Shown here piece after piece: positions 22,668 to 30,850 of a DNA stretch of 64,000 nucleotides. Both the position numbers and the translations under genes were made by a program. The first letter of the stretch is position 1. Each line of letters begins with the position of its first letter. The stretch lies in NCBI GenBank assembly GCA_903872075.1, contig CAIQJF010000028.1, positions 20,526 through 84,525 on the forward strand. The letters are read 5' to 3'. This DNA comes from an uncultured Caulobacteraceae bacterium. GTDB taxonomy: Bacteria; Pseudomonadota; Alphaproteobacteria; Caulobacterales; Caulobacteraceae. The notes below the pieces were generated by a model. The model did not search any database. It was given only the letters and a program-made list of their open reading frames with translations, and had not been told where the DNA came from.

Positions 22668-23188
22668 GGGCGCCAGAGGTCGTTGGTGGCGTTTTTCTCT
22701 TGATGCTCGGCTGACGCTAATCGGCCGAGAATGAAATGCGCCGCCGTGACCGAATCTGACTCATCTCGGAAGTTGGGAAGGGCCGCTCTCGGGCCAAATG
22801 GGCAGCGCAGCTTCAATGTCCGCGTTCCGGCCGAACGCCAACAAGGAAGTTCGACCCCAAGCGGACCCAAAGCGCCGCCGCGGTTCTCTCCAACGGGCCG
22901 CGCGGAGTGGGGGCCTATCCGCGCGGCCCTGGGTCGGCCCGAAAAACCGTCGGGCGACCTGACGCCTCCAGCCTGACGGGGCATGTCGGCGGAGGCGTGT
23001 CGCGATCGCTTAGCGTGAATGACGTCGTGGTCAAAATCTGATCATTGAGTCACGACGCGCGCGGCGACACTAAGCTGAAATCGGGAACGTCAGTCTGGGG
23101 ACCTAAGAGTCGCTTAGATGATCGCCCAGAACGAAAAGCCGCCAGCCTTCTGGCCGACTGCGCGCCGTTGCTTACGCGGGAGGAGAGT
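22668..23188. other. 521-bp intergenic stretch with an inverted GTCCGC/GCGGAC element
   Basis: No convincing gene is present. A loose hairpin element runs from GTCCGC at 22818-22823 to GCGGAC at 22861-22866. Its right part, TCGACCCCAAGCGGAC (22851-22866), recurs with one change at 25730-25745. The rest shows nothing I can name apart from the terminator at 23131-23160. Confidence 0.5.
23131..23160 (-). terminator. terminator of the PEP-CTERM gene
   Basis: On the minus strand GCCAG-AAGG-CTGGC (plus 23141-23154) forms a stem followed by GGCTTTTCG. It lies 35 nt after the stop of the PEP-CTERM gene at 23189. Confidence 0.6.
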
Positions 23189-23755
23189 TCAGACGTGGGC
23201 GGTAACCAACCGACGCCGCGAACGAAGGGCCGCCCCGAGTCCGGCGAAACCGATGAGCATCAACGTCCAAGCGGCCGGTTCGGGCACGCCCACAGCGCGG
23301 AATGCATAGTTGGTCGAAATCTCCCCACTGCCGCCGTCGCAGTAGGATATTCCGCAGGCATGATCGAACACGTAAGCCGAGTAATTCCCGGATCCCGACT
23401 TGTAGTCCGGTCCAACGATTCCGACGAAGGTGTCAGCGACGGGCGTACCGGGTGATCCATACGGAAGTCTTAGGTGCGATGAGTCTGCGTAGCCATCGAC
23501 CCATGCTAAGAAGTCGATCGACCCCACAGAACTGCCAGCCGTGGACGTCACATAGTCGGAAGCAACTCCGCCGAACAGATAGGCCGCAGTCTCTACTGCC
23601 GACAGGGACGGCGCAATCCCTGTGGCGTCCGGACCGCTCCAATGCGGACCATCCGCTACGTTCCACGATCCGACATAGACGTAGGTTGTAGCGGCCGCGC
23701 TGCCGGCGAGCGACAGCGCGGCGACCGAGGCCGCCGCTAGAAGTATGGTTTTCAT
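23189..23755 (-). CDS. PEPxxWA-CTERM sorting-domain protein
   Basis: The 188-residue protein has a signal peptide (residues 1-22, ending SAAA) and a C-terminal PEP-CTERM anchor of the PEPxxWA type: VPEPAAWTLMLIGFAGLG, then a basic RSRRR tail. Such proteins are cut and processed by an exosortase and exported, often with exopolysaccharide. The middle region (TYVYVGSWNVADG and following) looks like a secreted beta-rich domain with one cysteine pair (CGISYC); function unknown. GAGGG precedes the ATG. No exosortase gene lies in the window. Confidence 0.88.
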   Translation of the reverse strand: MKTILLAAASVAALSLAGSAAATTYVYVGSWNVADGPHWSGPDATGIAPSLSAVETAAYLFGGVASDYVTSTAGSSVGSIDFLAWVDGYADSSHLRLPYGSPGTPVADTFVGIVGPDYKSGSGNYSAYVFDHACGISYCDGGSGEISTNYAFRAVGVPEPAAWTLMLIGFAGLGAALRSRRRLVTAHV

Positions 23756-24306
23756 GGTTGACCCTCAAGAGTAATCATTGCGCTCGTTCGAATACCAAGA
23801 AAATTACGTCTTTCATAAGCGCCCCTTGCCGTCAATTCCCGACTTGAAATCCTAGGCTAAGGACTCATTGATCACAGCCAGAATATCGCGGCCGCTGTGA
23901 TGCAGATGTTGGACATGAAGGTGTGTGCTCAGCGATCGTAGCGAGCGTGGATGCGGCGCCAGTATTGGATGCGGCCGAACATGTTCTCGATCTTGTGGCG
24001 CTGTCGGTAGAGGGACTTGTCGTGGGGGATGGGGATTTTCCGGTTTGATTTCGAGGGGATGCAGGCTTTGATGCTTCGCTCGGCCAGGGCGTCTCGGGAT
24101 CTGCCACGCGTCGGGGTTTATGGCTCCGCCTCAACCGCTGGGGCTCCGTCCGTTCTCCACACCGTGCGGCGGCTAGTAATGTCCGGTTCCGGCGCCAACG
24201 GCGCGCTGTCGCCCGTCAACTTCTACTCTTGAGAGCGCAGATCCGTCGGCGCATGGTCCGCCAACTTGGCGCGATCTAGCCAATCATTGTACCGGGCATC
24301 GCGGGG
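23756..24306. other. 551-bp gap containing an IS5 transposase relic
   Basis: Apart from the IS5 relic at 23872-24110 no gene was recognised. The part next to the PEP-CTERM gene (23756-23830) is AT-richer and should contain its promoter. The part from 24110 to 24306 shows no clear reading frame. Confidence 0.5.
23872..24110 (-). pseudogene. IS5-family transposase, decayed C-terminal fragment
   Basis: The minus strand reads RDALAERSIKACIPSKSN, then RQRHKIENMFGRIQYWRRIH and ARYDR, then a stop in place of the usual Cys, and continues AHTFMSNICITAAAIFWL to a second stop. This is the 3' end of the DDE transposase of IS5-type elements. Besides the in-frame stop, a +1 shift seems to lie just before the RDAL segment, and the 5' two thirds are missing. 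It is a dead remnant marking past insertion in the dnaE-rpsB gap. Confidence 0.8.
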
Positions 24307-25704
24307 TTGCCTTTGGCCGACGTATCGAGCTCTGTCATTGCGCCAAAGGCTTTAGCGCGCAGCATGGGGGTCGGCGGGGTGCTCCTGCTGACCCTATCCA
24401 ACGCAACCCCTGCATGTTCGCTCTATGTCGTCGTTCCGGGGATCATCCAGCAGGCTGGCTCTGGCGCGCTGATCGTCATGGGCGCTGCCGCGCTGATCTC
24501 GCTCGCTATGGCGTTTGTCTATGCCGAACTGGCCTCTGCCTTCCCGTTGGCCGGCGGCGACTACGCGATGCTCGGACGCGTGCTCGGACCCGCCGTGGGC
24601 TTCGTCCTGATGGGCCAGAGTGTGATCACCGGGGCGATAGGTTCGACCGTGTTGGCGCTGGGCGCCAGCGCCTATGTGACGGCGTTCTGGCCCGGGGCCG
24701 GGCCCGTGCCGGTCGCCATCGGCATCATAGCGGGGGCGACCATCCTCGGCGTCCTGAATATCCGCGTGAGCGCCTGGGTGACAGGCCTGTTCCTCCTGGT
24801 CGAACTTCTCGCCATCCTCGTCATCGCCGCCCTGGGCTTCAGTCACGTTCATCGCCCACTGCTCTGCCTGATCCTGCATCCGACGGTGCTGAGGGGCGCC
24901 GGATTGGAAGCGACCCCGATCAGCGCCCTCGGGTCGACCGCAGCCGTCGGCGTTTTCGCCTACTTCGGTTTCAGTCAGGCCGTCTATTTCGGCGAGGAGA
25001 TGCACGATGCGCGGCGCAAGGTGGCCCGGACGATCCTTTGGGCGCTCGCCCTGACCGTGGCGCTGGAAATCCTGCCCCTAGCCGCGGTGCTGCTGGCCAC
25101 GCCCGACCTCAAACGGCTGCTGGCCTCGCCCAGCCCGTTCGGCGATTTCCTTAGGGACAGCGGCAGCCAGGGTTTGAGAGTGACCATCGGCCTGGCGATC
25201 GCGGTCGCGGTCGTCAATGCCGTGATCGTTGGCGTCCTGATCATCGGCCGGTTCTTCTATTCCACCGGGCGGGACCTAGTCTGGCACAGGATCGTCAACC
25301 AGGCTCTGGTCAAGGTGCATCCGCGCTTCGACTCACCTTGGGTGGCGACGCTCTTGGCTGGCGGGATCGGGATAGCGGCCTGTTTCCTGCCTTTCGGCTT
25401 GATCCTCGTGTTGACGGGGACATCGATGGTGCTGCTTTACGGGTTCGCCTGTGTCGGCGTGATCGTCGGGCGCCTCACCGGGCGCACCTCGAAAACCGAC
25501 TATCGTATGCCGCTGTTCCCGTTGGCTCCGGCGCTGGGCCTGATGGCGCTCGCCTATATCCTCTACTGCGAATGGACCGATCTGAATGTCGGGCGCCCCA
25601 GCCTGATCGCGAATCTGCTCATTCTGGTCGGGGCGATGGTTTGGTATCTGCTGAAACGAAAGACCCTCGGCACGAGGTGGCTGACTGTCGATCCGTCGGA
25701 ATAG
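24307..25704 (+). CDS. APC-superfamily amino acid permease
   Basis: The 465-residue protein has about 12 membrane helices and the APC fold: an unwound first helix region near SNATPACSLYVVVPG, then EVELASAFP-like motif YAELASAFPLAGGDYAMLGR, typical of amino acid/polyamine transporters. The loop FSQAVYFGEEMHDARRKV is the conserved helix-6/7 region. The start used is TTG 24307; TTG 24313 or ATG 24364 are possible because no good ribosome-binding site is seen. The substrate cannot be told. It stands alone in an accessory region. Confidence 0.85.
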   Translation: MPLADVSSSVIAPKALARSMGVGGVLLLTLSNATPACSLYVVVPGIIQQAGSGALIVMGAAALISLAMAFVYAELASAFPLAGGDYAMLGRVLGPAVGFVLMGQSVITGAIGSTVLALGASAYVTAFWPGAGPVPVAIGIIAGATILGVLNIRVSAWVTGLFLLVELLAILVIAALGFSHVHRPLLCLILHPTVLRGAGLEATPISALGSTAAVGVFAYFGFSQAVYFGEEMHDARRKVARTILWALALTVALEILPLAAVLLATPDLKRLLASPSPFGDFLRDSGSQGLRVTIGLAIAVAVVNAVIVGVLIIGRFFYSTGRDLVWHRIVNQALVKVHPRFDSPWVATLLAGGIGIAACFLPFGLILVLTGTSMVLLYGFACVGVIVGRLTGRTSKTDYRMPLFPLAPALGLMALAYILYCEWTDLNVGRPSLIANLLILVGAMVWYLLKRKTLGTRWLTVDPSE

Positions 25705-25729
25705 CCTCGTCTGGAGCCAAAAGGTGGAA

Positions 25730-25745
25730 TCGACCCCGAGCGGAC
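25730..25745. repeat. short intergenic repeat TCGACCCC(A/G)AGCGGAC
   Basis: TCGACCCCGAGCGGAC differs by one base from 22851-22866. Both lie just outside genes. I recall related sequences being common between Caulobacterales genes, but that is from memory. Confidence 0.45.
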
Positions 25746-25747
25746 TC

Positions 25748-26071
25748 TCAGCGCGACAGAAAGCAACCGACTGCGTCGCCACGTAGAGCACAGGATACGA
25801 CGTCAACGGCTCCAGCCCTGTCGGGATCAGGGTCCTGCCACGCCAGGACAAATTCACCGGCGGCGAGCGGATCGAACGCAACCAAGCTCCACTCCGCGTC
25901 GTCGGCCACCAGCACGATATCGAGAATGACGAGGCTCTGAGAACCAGGGTCAATGTCGCGCATCTTCGTCCAGTAGGGCGGAACAAGCGACGACTTCGTT
26001 GCCGCCAATCCCGTACCGTCGCTGACGTCATTGGTGAAACGCGCGGGGTCGAGTTGCATGGCGCCGATCAT
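25748..26071 (-). CDS. hypothetical protein
   Basis: The frame from ATG 26071 (or 26059) encodes 107 (103) residues: MQLDPARFTNDVSDGTGLA, then PPYWTKMRDIDPGSQSLVI, a run of alternating hydrophobic residues, and AGEFVLAWQDPDPDRAG. Residue composition is protein-like, with acidic turns and beta-strand patterns, and it differs from a shadow frame. I do not recognise the family. No signal peptide or membrane helix is seen, so it should be cytoplasmic. No clear ribosome-binding site is visible, so the start is uncertain. Confidence 0.55.
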   Translation of the reverse strand: MIGAMQLDPARFTNDVSDGTGLAATKSSLVPPYWTKMRDIDPGSQSLVILDIVLVADDAEWSLVAFDPLAAGEFVLAWQDPDPDRAGAVDVVSCALRGDAVGCFLSR

Positions 26072-26318
26072 AGCGGGCAGACGACCGCTCGCCACCACCC
26101 TCCAGGGCCACAACGAATATCGGCTCGCTGGCGAACCCTTGGCGACCGCGAAGACGACCGCGCTCCCGGCAAAGGACCGTCCCGACCCCAAAAAGGCTTG
26201 CGAATTACGGTGCGATTAGACGACAGCCTGGACCCAACGCAGTCGTTAGTCTTCGTCCGTTCTCGGGCTAATAGGTCGACGTGACGGCTTCGCGGTTAGG
26301 CTTTGTCCGGACAGACAA

Positions 26319-26346
26319 ACGCCGCCGACCTTCCAGCCGACGGCGT
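26319..26346 (-). terminator. possible terminator of the second PEP-CTERM gene
   Basis: On the minus strand ACGCCG and CGGCGT (plus 26341-26346 and 26319-26324) bracket a loop and are followed by TTGTCTG. It lies just past the stop at 26372. Confidence 0.45.
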
Positions 26347-26371
26347 GTTGAATTTGCTAGGAATAAGAGGT

Positions 26372-26920
26372 TCAGGCTTGGCCGGTAGCAGGCCGACGCC
26401 GCGAACGCAGGGCCGCGCCCATGCCGCCGAAGCCGGTGAGCAGGAACGCCCAGGACGCGGGCTCAGGAATCGTCGCTGCGAACCCCGATCCTCCGGACAC
26501 GTAATAGCCACCACACGCACCACAGTAGAAATTGTCAGAAACCACAGCAACCTGTGTCAGGCCGGAGTTCAGAGGATTAATGAAATTAAAATTAATTCCG
26601 TTCGTTCCGTCATTCGTTATTCCATAATTACTAGGGCCGTCGGAGGTAGGATAGTTGGCGATGCTGCTGGAGAATAGGTAGCCGCTCCCGGTGCCGTAGG
26701 GCCCGCCATTCACGGTGATGTCCCACGCCTCGAGCGCGCCGGTGGCCGGATTGGTGGTGAAGTTTCCGTTTAGGGACGTCCCGCCCGACATGGCCACGTC
26801 ATGAAAATACCAGACGGTTCCGGGCGAGCTCCAGGCGGGCGAAGCGATGGTCATGGCCGCCACGACGGCCAGAGCACCCGCACACGCGCCGCTTAACAGC
26901 GTCTTCGAAACAGTTTGCAT
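26372..26920 (-). CDS. PEPxxWA-CTERM sorting-domain protein
   Basis: The 182-residue protein has a signal peptide (about residues 1-31, ending SPAWS) and a C-terminal anchor IPEPASWAFLLTGFGGMG followed by RSRRR. The central domain is Gly/Asn/Ser-rich and beta-like (GNFTTNPATGALEAWDITV), a pattern common in PEP-CTERM proteins of unknown role. GGAG lies seven bases before the ATG. It shares the anchor but little else with the protein at 23189. Both probably depend on the same exosortase, encoded outside this window. Confidence 0.88.
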   Translation of the reverse strand: MQTVSKTLLSGACAGALAVVAAMTIASPAWSSPGTVWYFHDVAMSGGTSLNGNFTTNPATGALEAWDITVNGGPYGTGSGYLFSSSIANYPTSDGPSNYGITNDGTNGINFNFINPLNSGLTQVAVVSDNFYCGACGGYYVSGGSGFAATIPEPASWAFLLTGFGGMGAALRSRRRPATGQA

Positions 26921-27329
26921 ATCAGCTCTCCAAACGCGGCGCCGGGATGTCGCCGCAGCTGTGCGCCTGACCTCAAGAGGCGACGTCTGACACGTCCAGA
27001 GTCAATGGAGAGCCTTTAATACGGCGAAATTATGCGACACCATATTTCCCGCCCCTTGATTGTCCAGGGCATCTGCGGAGGCGGCTCCTCCGGCATCGTC
27101 CGGGTGGCCCGGCGTCTTCGCAGCGCGGTCGTCGCGGCATGTGCCTAACCAAGGGCGGTTATTGTCGTTTGCCCGTTGGCCCGCTTGGGCAGCTCACCAC
27201 CCCGTGCAGAAGTTGGAGGGGTCCGTTTTCAGGCGACGGACCCGCGCGAGCCTCCATCGCGGGCCATCCTTCTGGGACGGCATATGAGATCATGCATTCG
27301 GGGGGCTAACCACCTTCGGGAGTCCTGCC
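26921..27329. other. 409-bp gap with one clear inverted repeat
   Basis: GGGTCCGT (27219-27226) and ACGGACCC (27236-27243) form an 8-bp perfect inverted repeat with a 9-nt loop, about 90 bp before the recombinase gene. No gene was recognised in the gap; the AT-richer part near 26990-27060 may hold the promoter of the PEP-CTERM gene. Confidence 0.45.
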
Positions 27330-27956
27330 ATGGCGCAACCAGATCTCTTTCGTACAACACGCCGACCCTGGAACTCGGGACGCATCATTGGCGCCAAACC
27401 ACCGTTCAAGCCCAAGCATGTTTGGGCGATCCGCCAGCAGTTGAAGACGGCCGGCCGCGTCCGCGACCTCGCCCTGTTCGATTGCGGCATCGACGCCAAG
27501 CTGCGCGGCTGTGACCTGGTCAAACTCCGCGTTAGCGACCTGGCCCCGGGCGGGTCCCTTCGCCAACGCGCCACGGTGATCCAGCAGAAAACCGGGCGGC
27601 CCGTGCCGTTCGAGATCACCGACTCGACGCGCGAGGCCCTGACCAGTTGGCTCAGACTTCGCGGGCGCCGTGATGATGACTGGTTGTTCCCCAGCCGAAG
27701 TCGACCGGGAGAGCATATCACCACGCGTCAGTACGCCCGCCTGGTCGGCGATTGGGTGGCCATGATCGATCTTGAGCCGCGAGCGTATGGGACGCACAGC
27801 CTTCGTCGGACCAAAGTGGCGCTGGTCTATAAGAAGACGGGCAATCTGCGGGCCTGCCAGTTGCTGCTTGGCCACCGGAAGTTGGAGAGCACGGTTCGCT
27901 ATCTCGGCATCGAGGTGGACGACGCTCTGGCGTTGTCCGAGCAAATCGAACTCTGA
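27330..27956 (+). CDS. small tyrosine recombinase (catalytic domain only)
   Basis: The 208-residue protein is a phage-integrase-family recombinase reduced to the catalytic domain. All active-site residues can be placed: R59 (KLRGCDLVKLRV), K87 (QQKTGRPV), H156 and R159 (THSLRR), H182 (LLGHRKLES) and Y191 (VRYLGIE). The N-terminal core-binding domain of normal integrases is missing; the first 30 residues (WNSGRIIGAKPPFKPKHVW) are typical of a widespread alphaproteobacterial family of such short recombinases. Its target site is unknown. It lies in the accessory segment and is not next to phage genes. Confidence 0.88.
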   Translation: MAQPDLFRTTRRPWNSGRIIGAKPPFKPKHVWAIRQQLKTAGRVRDLALFDCGIDAKLRGCDLVKLRVSDLAPGGSLRQRATVIQQKTGRPVPFEITDSTREALTSWLRLRGRRDDDWLFPSRSRPGEHITTRQYARLVGDWVAMIDLEPRAYGTHSLRRTKVALVYKKTGNLRACQLLLGHRKLESTVRYLGIEVDDALALSEQIEL

Positions 27957-28146
27957 CGGGCGGTGGACCGGGGCAGACAGTCAACCGCTTGGTGACGCCC
28001 AGGACTCGGGCGCCACCTTGCGGACCTTCCCAACGGAAGGGATGGGTGGCGAGCCGACAAGCAATCAAGCCGACTGAAGACCTTCGCACGCAGGCGGAAA
28101 CCGTCCACGCTTGCTAACTGGTGGATGCGGGCCCAAGCCTGCCACC

Positions 28147-30024
28147 ATGACCCGCGACAATCGATCACAGACGACACTGTTGCTAGGCTTCGCCCTGCTC
28201 GCCGTCATGATCCTCGGGTCCGTGTGGCTTGCTGATCAGCAGAAGCGGAGCTTCGCCCTCGTCCGCCACACACTGGAGGTCGAAAACCGACTGTCCACGT
28301 TGCTCTCCGACTTTCAGGACGCCGAGGACGGCCAGCGCGGCTATCTGCTCACCGGCCAACCTAACTATCTGGCCCCCTATGAAGCCGCGATCCTCCGCGT
28401 CGATGGAAATGTCAAAGCCCTGGAGGCGGCGACGGCCGACAATCCCCGTCAGCAGGCCTGGATGAAGCGCCTGCGCGATCTGTCCCCCGCAAGGCAGGAA
28501 CGTCTTAGCCATGCCCTCGCGCGGTACCGCAGCGGCGACCGTGCCGGCGCGGTGACGCTCCGGGAGCTCGGCCCGGGCAAGGCCCTGATGGACCAGATCC
28601 GCAACGTGATCATCGCGATGCGGGCGGAGGAAAGTGGACTCCTGCAGTCCAGAGAACGCGCCCTGATCCGCCGGACGGACTTGGCCCAGGCGGGGTTGCT
28701 CGGTAGCGGGATGGTGATCTTCGTCCTGATCTTCATCACCTTTCGCCAGGGGAGCGCCCGCCTCGCGCTCGCCGTCAGCACCGCGGCGGAACTCAGCGCC
28801 GCGAACGCTGCTCTGAAACGGGAGCTGGAAACCCACGAGGCGGCTGAGGCGCAGGTCCGGCAGATGCAGAAGATGGAGAGCATCGGCCAGCTAACCGGTG
28901 GGATCGCTCACGACTTCAACAACATGCTGGCGATCGTGATCGGCTCGCTCGGGAGCGCCAAGCGCCGCCTCGACAGCGACCGGGCCAGGGCCCTGGTCTG
29001 TATCGACGACGCCCTGGACGCCGCGCATCGCGCAGCCCTGCTTACTGCGCGTCTGCTCGCCTTCTCACGTCAACAGCCGCTCGATCCGCGCGCGTTGGAC
29101 GTCAACAAACTGGTGGGCGGTATGTCGGAGATGCTTCGCCAAACCGTCGGCGAGCACCTGCGGGTGCAAACCGTGATCGCGGGCGGTCTTTGGCGCGCCT
29201 TCGTCGATCGGAGCCAACTCGAGAACGCGATCTTGAACTTGGTGATTAATGCGCGAGACGCCATGCCGGACGGCGGCCGGCTGACGGTGGAGACCTCGAA
29301 CGCGCACCTCGATGACGCATATGCGGTCGCCAATGCGGAGGCCGTTGCCGGCCAATACGTCCTAGTCTCGGTCACCGACACCGGAACGGGCATGCCCGCC
29401 GACGTGATCGAGCGGGTGTTCGACCCGTTCTTCACCACCAAGGGCCTCGGCAAGGGCACAGGTTTGGGCCTTTCCCAGGTGCAGGGCTTCGTCAAACAGT
29501 CGGGTGGCCATGTGAAGGTTTACTCCGAGCCTGGGCTCGGCACCACGGTGAAGCTCTATCTTCCCCGCGACGTCGGCGCGGAAACCGGCCTCGACGCCGA
29601 AACACCTGCGCTCAGCGCAGAATCCTCCCAGGCCAAGGATGGCGAGGTCATTCTCGTGGTCGAGGACGATGAAAAGATCCGCCACCTGTCGGTCGAGACT
29701 CTGCGCGATTTAGGCTACGCGGTCGCGCAGGCGGGCGACGCCTCCCAGGCGTTGGCGATCCTGGCGGTGACGCCGCGCGTCGATCTGCTGTTCACGGACA
29801 TCGTCATGCCGGACATGAACGGCCGCCAGCTCGCCGACAGGGCGTGGGAGTCGCGCCCCGACTTGAAAGTGCTCTACACTACCGGATTCAATAGGAACGC
29901 CGTGGTCCACAACGGGGTCCTCGACCCCGGTGTGGCCCTCATCTCCAAGCCCTTCACGATCGACGAACTCGCCATCAAGGTGCGGCTGGTGCTCGATGGC
30001 GCGGGGATCAATCGACCGGGCTGA
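28147..30024 (+). CDS. CHASE3 hybrid histidine kinase
   Basis: The 625-residue membrane kinase has a first membrane helix (about residues 10-31), a CHASE3 sensor domain (about 32-175) and a second helix (about 183-201). A coiled region leads to the HisKA box with H255 in GGIAHDFNNML. The HATPase domain carries NLVINARDAMPDGG, DTGTGM and GKGTGLGLSQV. The C-terminal receiver has EDDEK, an acceptor Asp in LFTDIVMPDMNGRQL and the SKPF lysine. The ATG at 28147 is chosen since the preceding in-frame codons are unlike the family. No response regulator gene is adjacent, so the receiver probably feeds an Hpt or regulator elsewhere. The ligand is unknown. Confidence 0.92.
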   Translation: MTRDNRSQTTLLLGFALLAVMILGSVWLADQQKRSFALVRHTLEVENRLSTLLSDFQDAEDGQRGYLLTGQPNYLAPYEAAILRVDGNVKALEAATADNPRQQAWMKRLRDLSPARQERLSHALARYRSGDRAGAVTLRELGPGKALMDQIRNVIIAMRAEESGLLQSRERALIRRTDLAQAGLLGSGMVIFVLIFITFRQGSARLALAVSTAAELSAANAALKRELETHEAAEAQVRQMQKMESIGQLTGGIAHDFNNMLAIVIGSLGSAKRRLDSDRARALVCIDDALDAAHRAALLTARLLAFSRQQPLDPRALDVNKLVGGMSEMLRQTVGEHLRVQTVIAGGLWRAFVDRSQLENAILNLVINARDAMPDGGRLTVETSNAHLDDAYAVANAEAVAGQYVLVSVTDTGTGMPADVIERVFDPFFTTKGLGKGTGLGLSQVQGFVKQSGGHVKVYSEPGLGTTVKLYLPRDVGAETGLDAETPALSAESSQAKDGEVILVVEDDEKIRHLSVETLRDLGYAVAQAGDASQALAILAVTPRVDLLFTDIVMPDMNGRQLADRAWESRPDLKVLYTTGFNRNAVVHNGVLDPGVALISKPFTIDELAIKVRLVLDGAGINRPG

Positions 30025-30400
30025 GCTTCCGCTTCGGGTCGATTCTTCGCATTGGCTTCGGGCTCGCAAGCGGACGTTGGCGTCGCGGACGCGAATGTCT
30101 GGTTTCCGCAACTCGGCGCGAGTCCGCTTCTGGCGCATATCGGAAGGCGTGAGGCGCCTCGCTTCTACGGGCGCTCACGCCACCGTCCGGGTATTGGCCG
30201 CCTCGGCGCAGGCCCCGCACCGCATTTGTGAAATTGAAAAAATGCAATCTTTCGTGATATTTTGACCTCCACTTCGGCGCACATCGCCGGGCGCCAAGGA
30301 TCTCGCGATGGTCTCTCAAAAGGCTCACATCCCGACGGACTCGCCCTTCCGAGTCTGCGGGAGCCGGCGTCCGATCAAGAGCGCACCGTCCCGGTCGTGC

Positions 30401-30533
30401 TGCCATTTGTTGCCAATCTGATGCCAGTCCGCTGCCAGACGTTGCCGTCCGCGTTGCCCTGCGCGGCCCATCCGCTGCCCCGCCGCGGCCAGGGCGCTGC
30501 CTGTGGGCTGCCAGGATGTTGCCAATTGCTGCC
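30401..30533. repeat. array of 13 TGCC/GGCC boxes with 10-12 bp spacing
   Basis: TGCC (or GGCC) occurs at 30401, 30411, 30422, 30433, 30443, 30455, 30465, 30476, 30487, 30498, 30509, 30520 and 30530. The gaps are 10-12 bp with a mean of 10.75, close to one DNA helical turn. Boxes at both ends have the fuller form TTGCCA or CTGCCA. On the minus strand each unit reads TGGCA(A/G)C and every neighbouring pair gives GG-N10-GC, the sigma54 -24/-12 spacing. The bases between boxes are not conserved. It is not in a gene. Confidence 0.8.
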
Positions 30534-30696
30534 ATCCGCCGCGTCTGGCGTCGCGGGAAGAAATCCATACAACCCAATGAATATAATAATAAAAACGTTC
30601 CATAGTCCGTGGGGCGCTGGAAAACATGGGCTTTCCGGCCATCCGGTCGGCTTGCCCGCGCGCGCCGCCGCCGCACCCCCCACCCAGTCCTTCGCC

Positions 30697-30725
30697 TTGT
30701 CTTTCTACGCCCTTGCGCCTATACG
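30697..30725 (+). promoter_or_regulatory. sigma70-type promoter of rpsB-tsf
   Basis: TTGTCT (30697-30702) and TATACG (30720-30725) are separated by 17 bp. This predicts a start near 30732 and a leader of about 120 nt before rpsB, long enough for feedback control by S2. Confidence 0.65.
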
Positions 30726-30850
30726 ACCCGCCATCACGCACGCGAGATGTTCGGCTGATACGGGTCAATCCCCGTGTTTCGCCGTTCCGGTCCGCTCCCA
30801 CGGGGAGGGGTTTGTTTCGCGGAGGCTCAACCGGATAAAGGAAAACGACT

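Larger units (their letters stand above)
30025..30850. other. 826-bp non-coding region before rpsB
   Basis: No gene is supported here. The region contains a helically spaced TGCC array (30401-30533), an AT-rich island (about 30565-30605), a strong promoter (30697-30725) and a leader with small inverted repeats (ACGGG-N6-CCCGT near 30764, and CTCCC-ACG-GGGAG near 30797) before the rpsB start. Confidence 0.6.

Noticed and set aside
27060..27287. Short open frame before the recombinase
   Set aside because: It has no ribosome-binding site, a random-looking Arg/Ser/Pro-rich product and crosses the inverted repeat.
30401..30533. TGCC array as a CRISPR array
   Set aside because: The repeated unit is only about 4-6 bp with 5-7 bp between; no direct repeats of 24-40 bp, no spacers and no cas genes.
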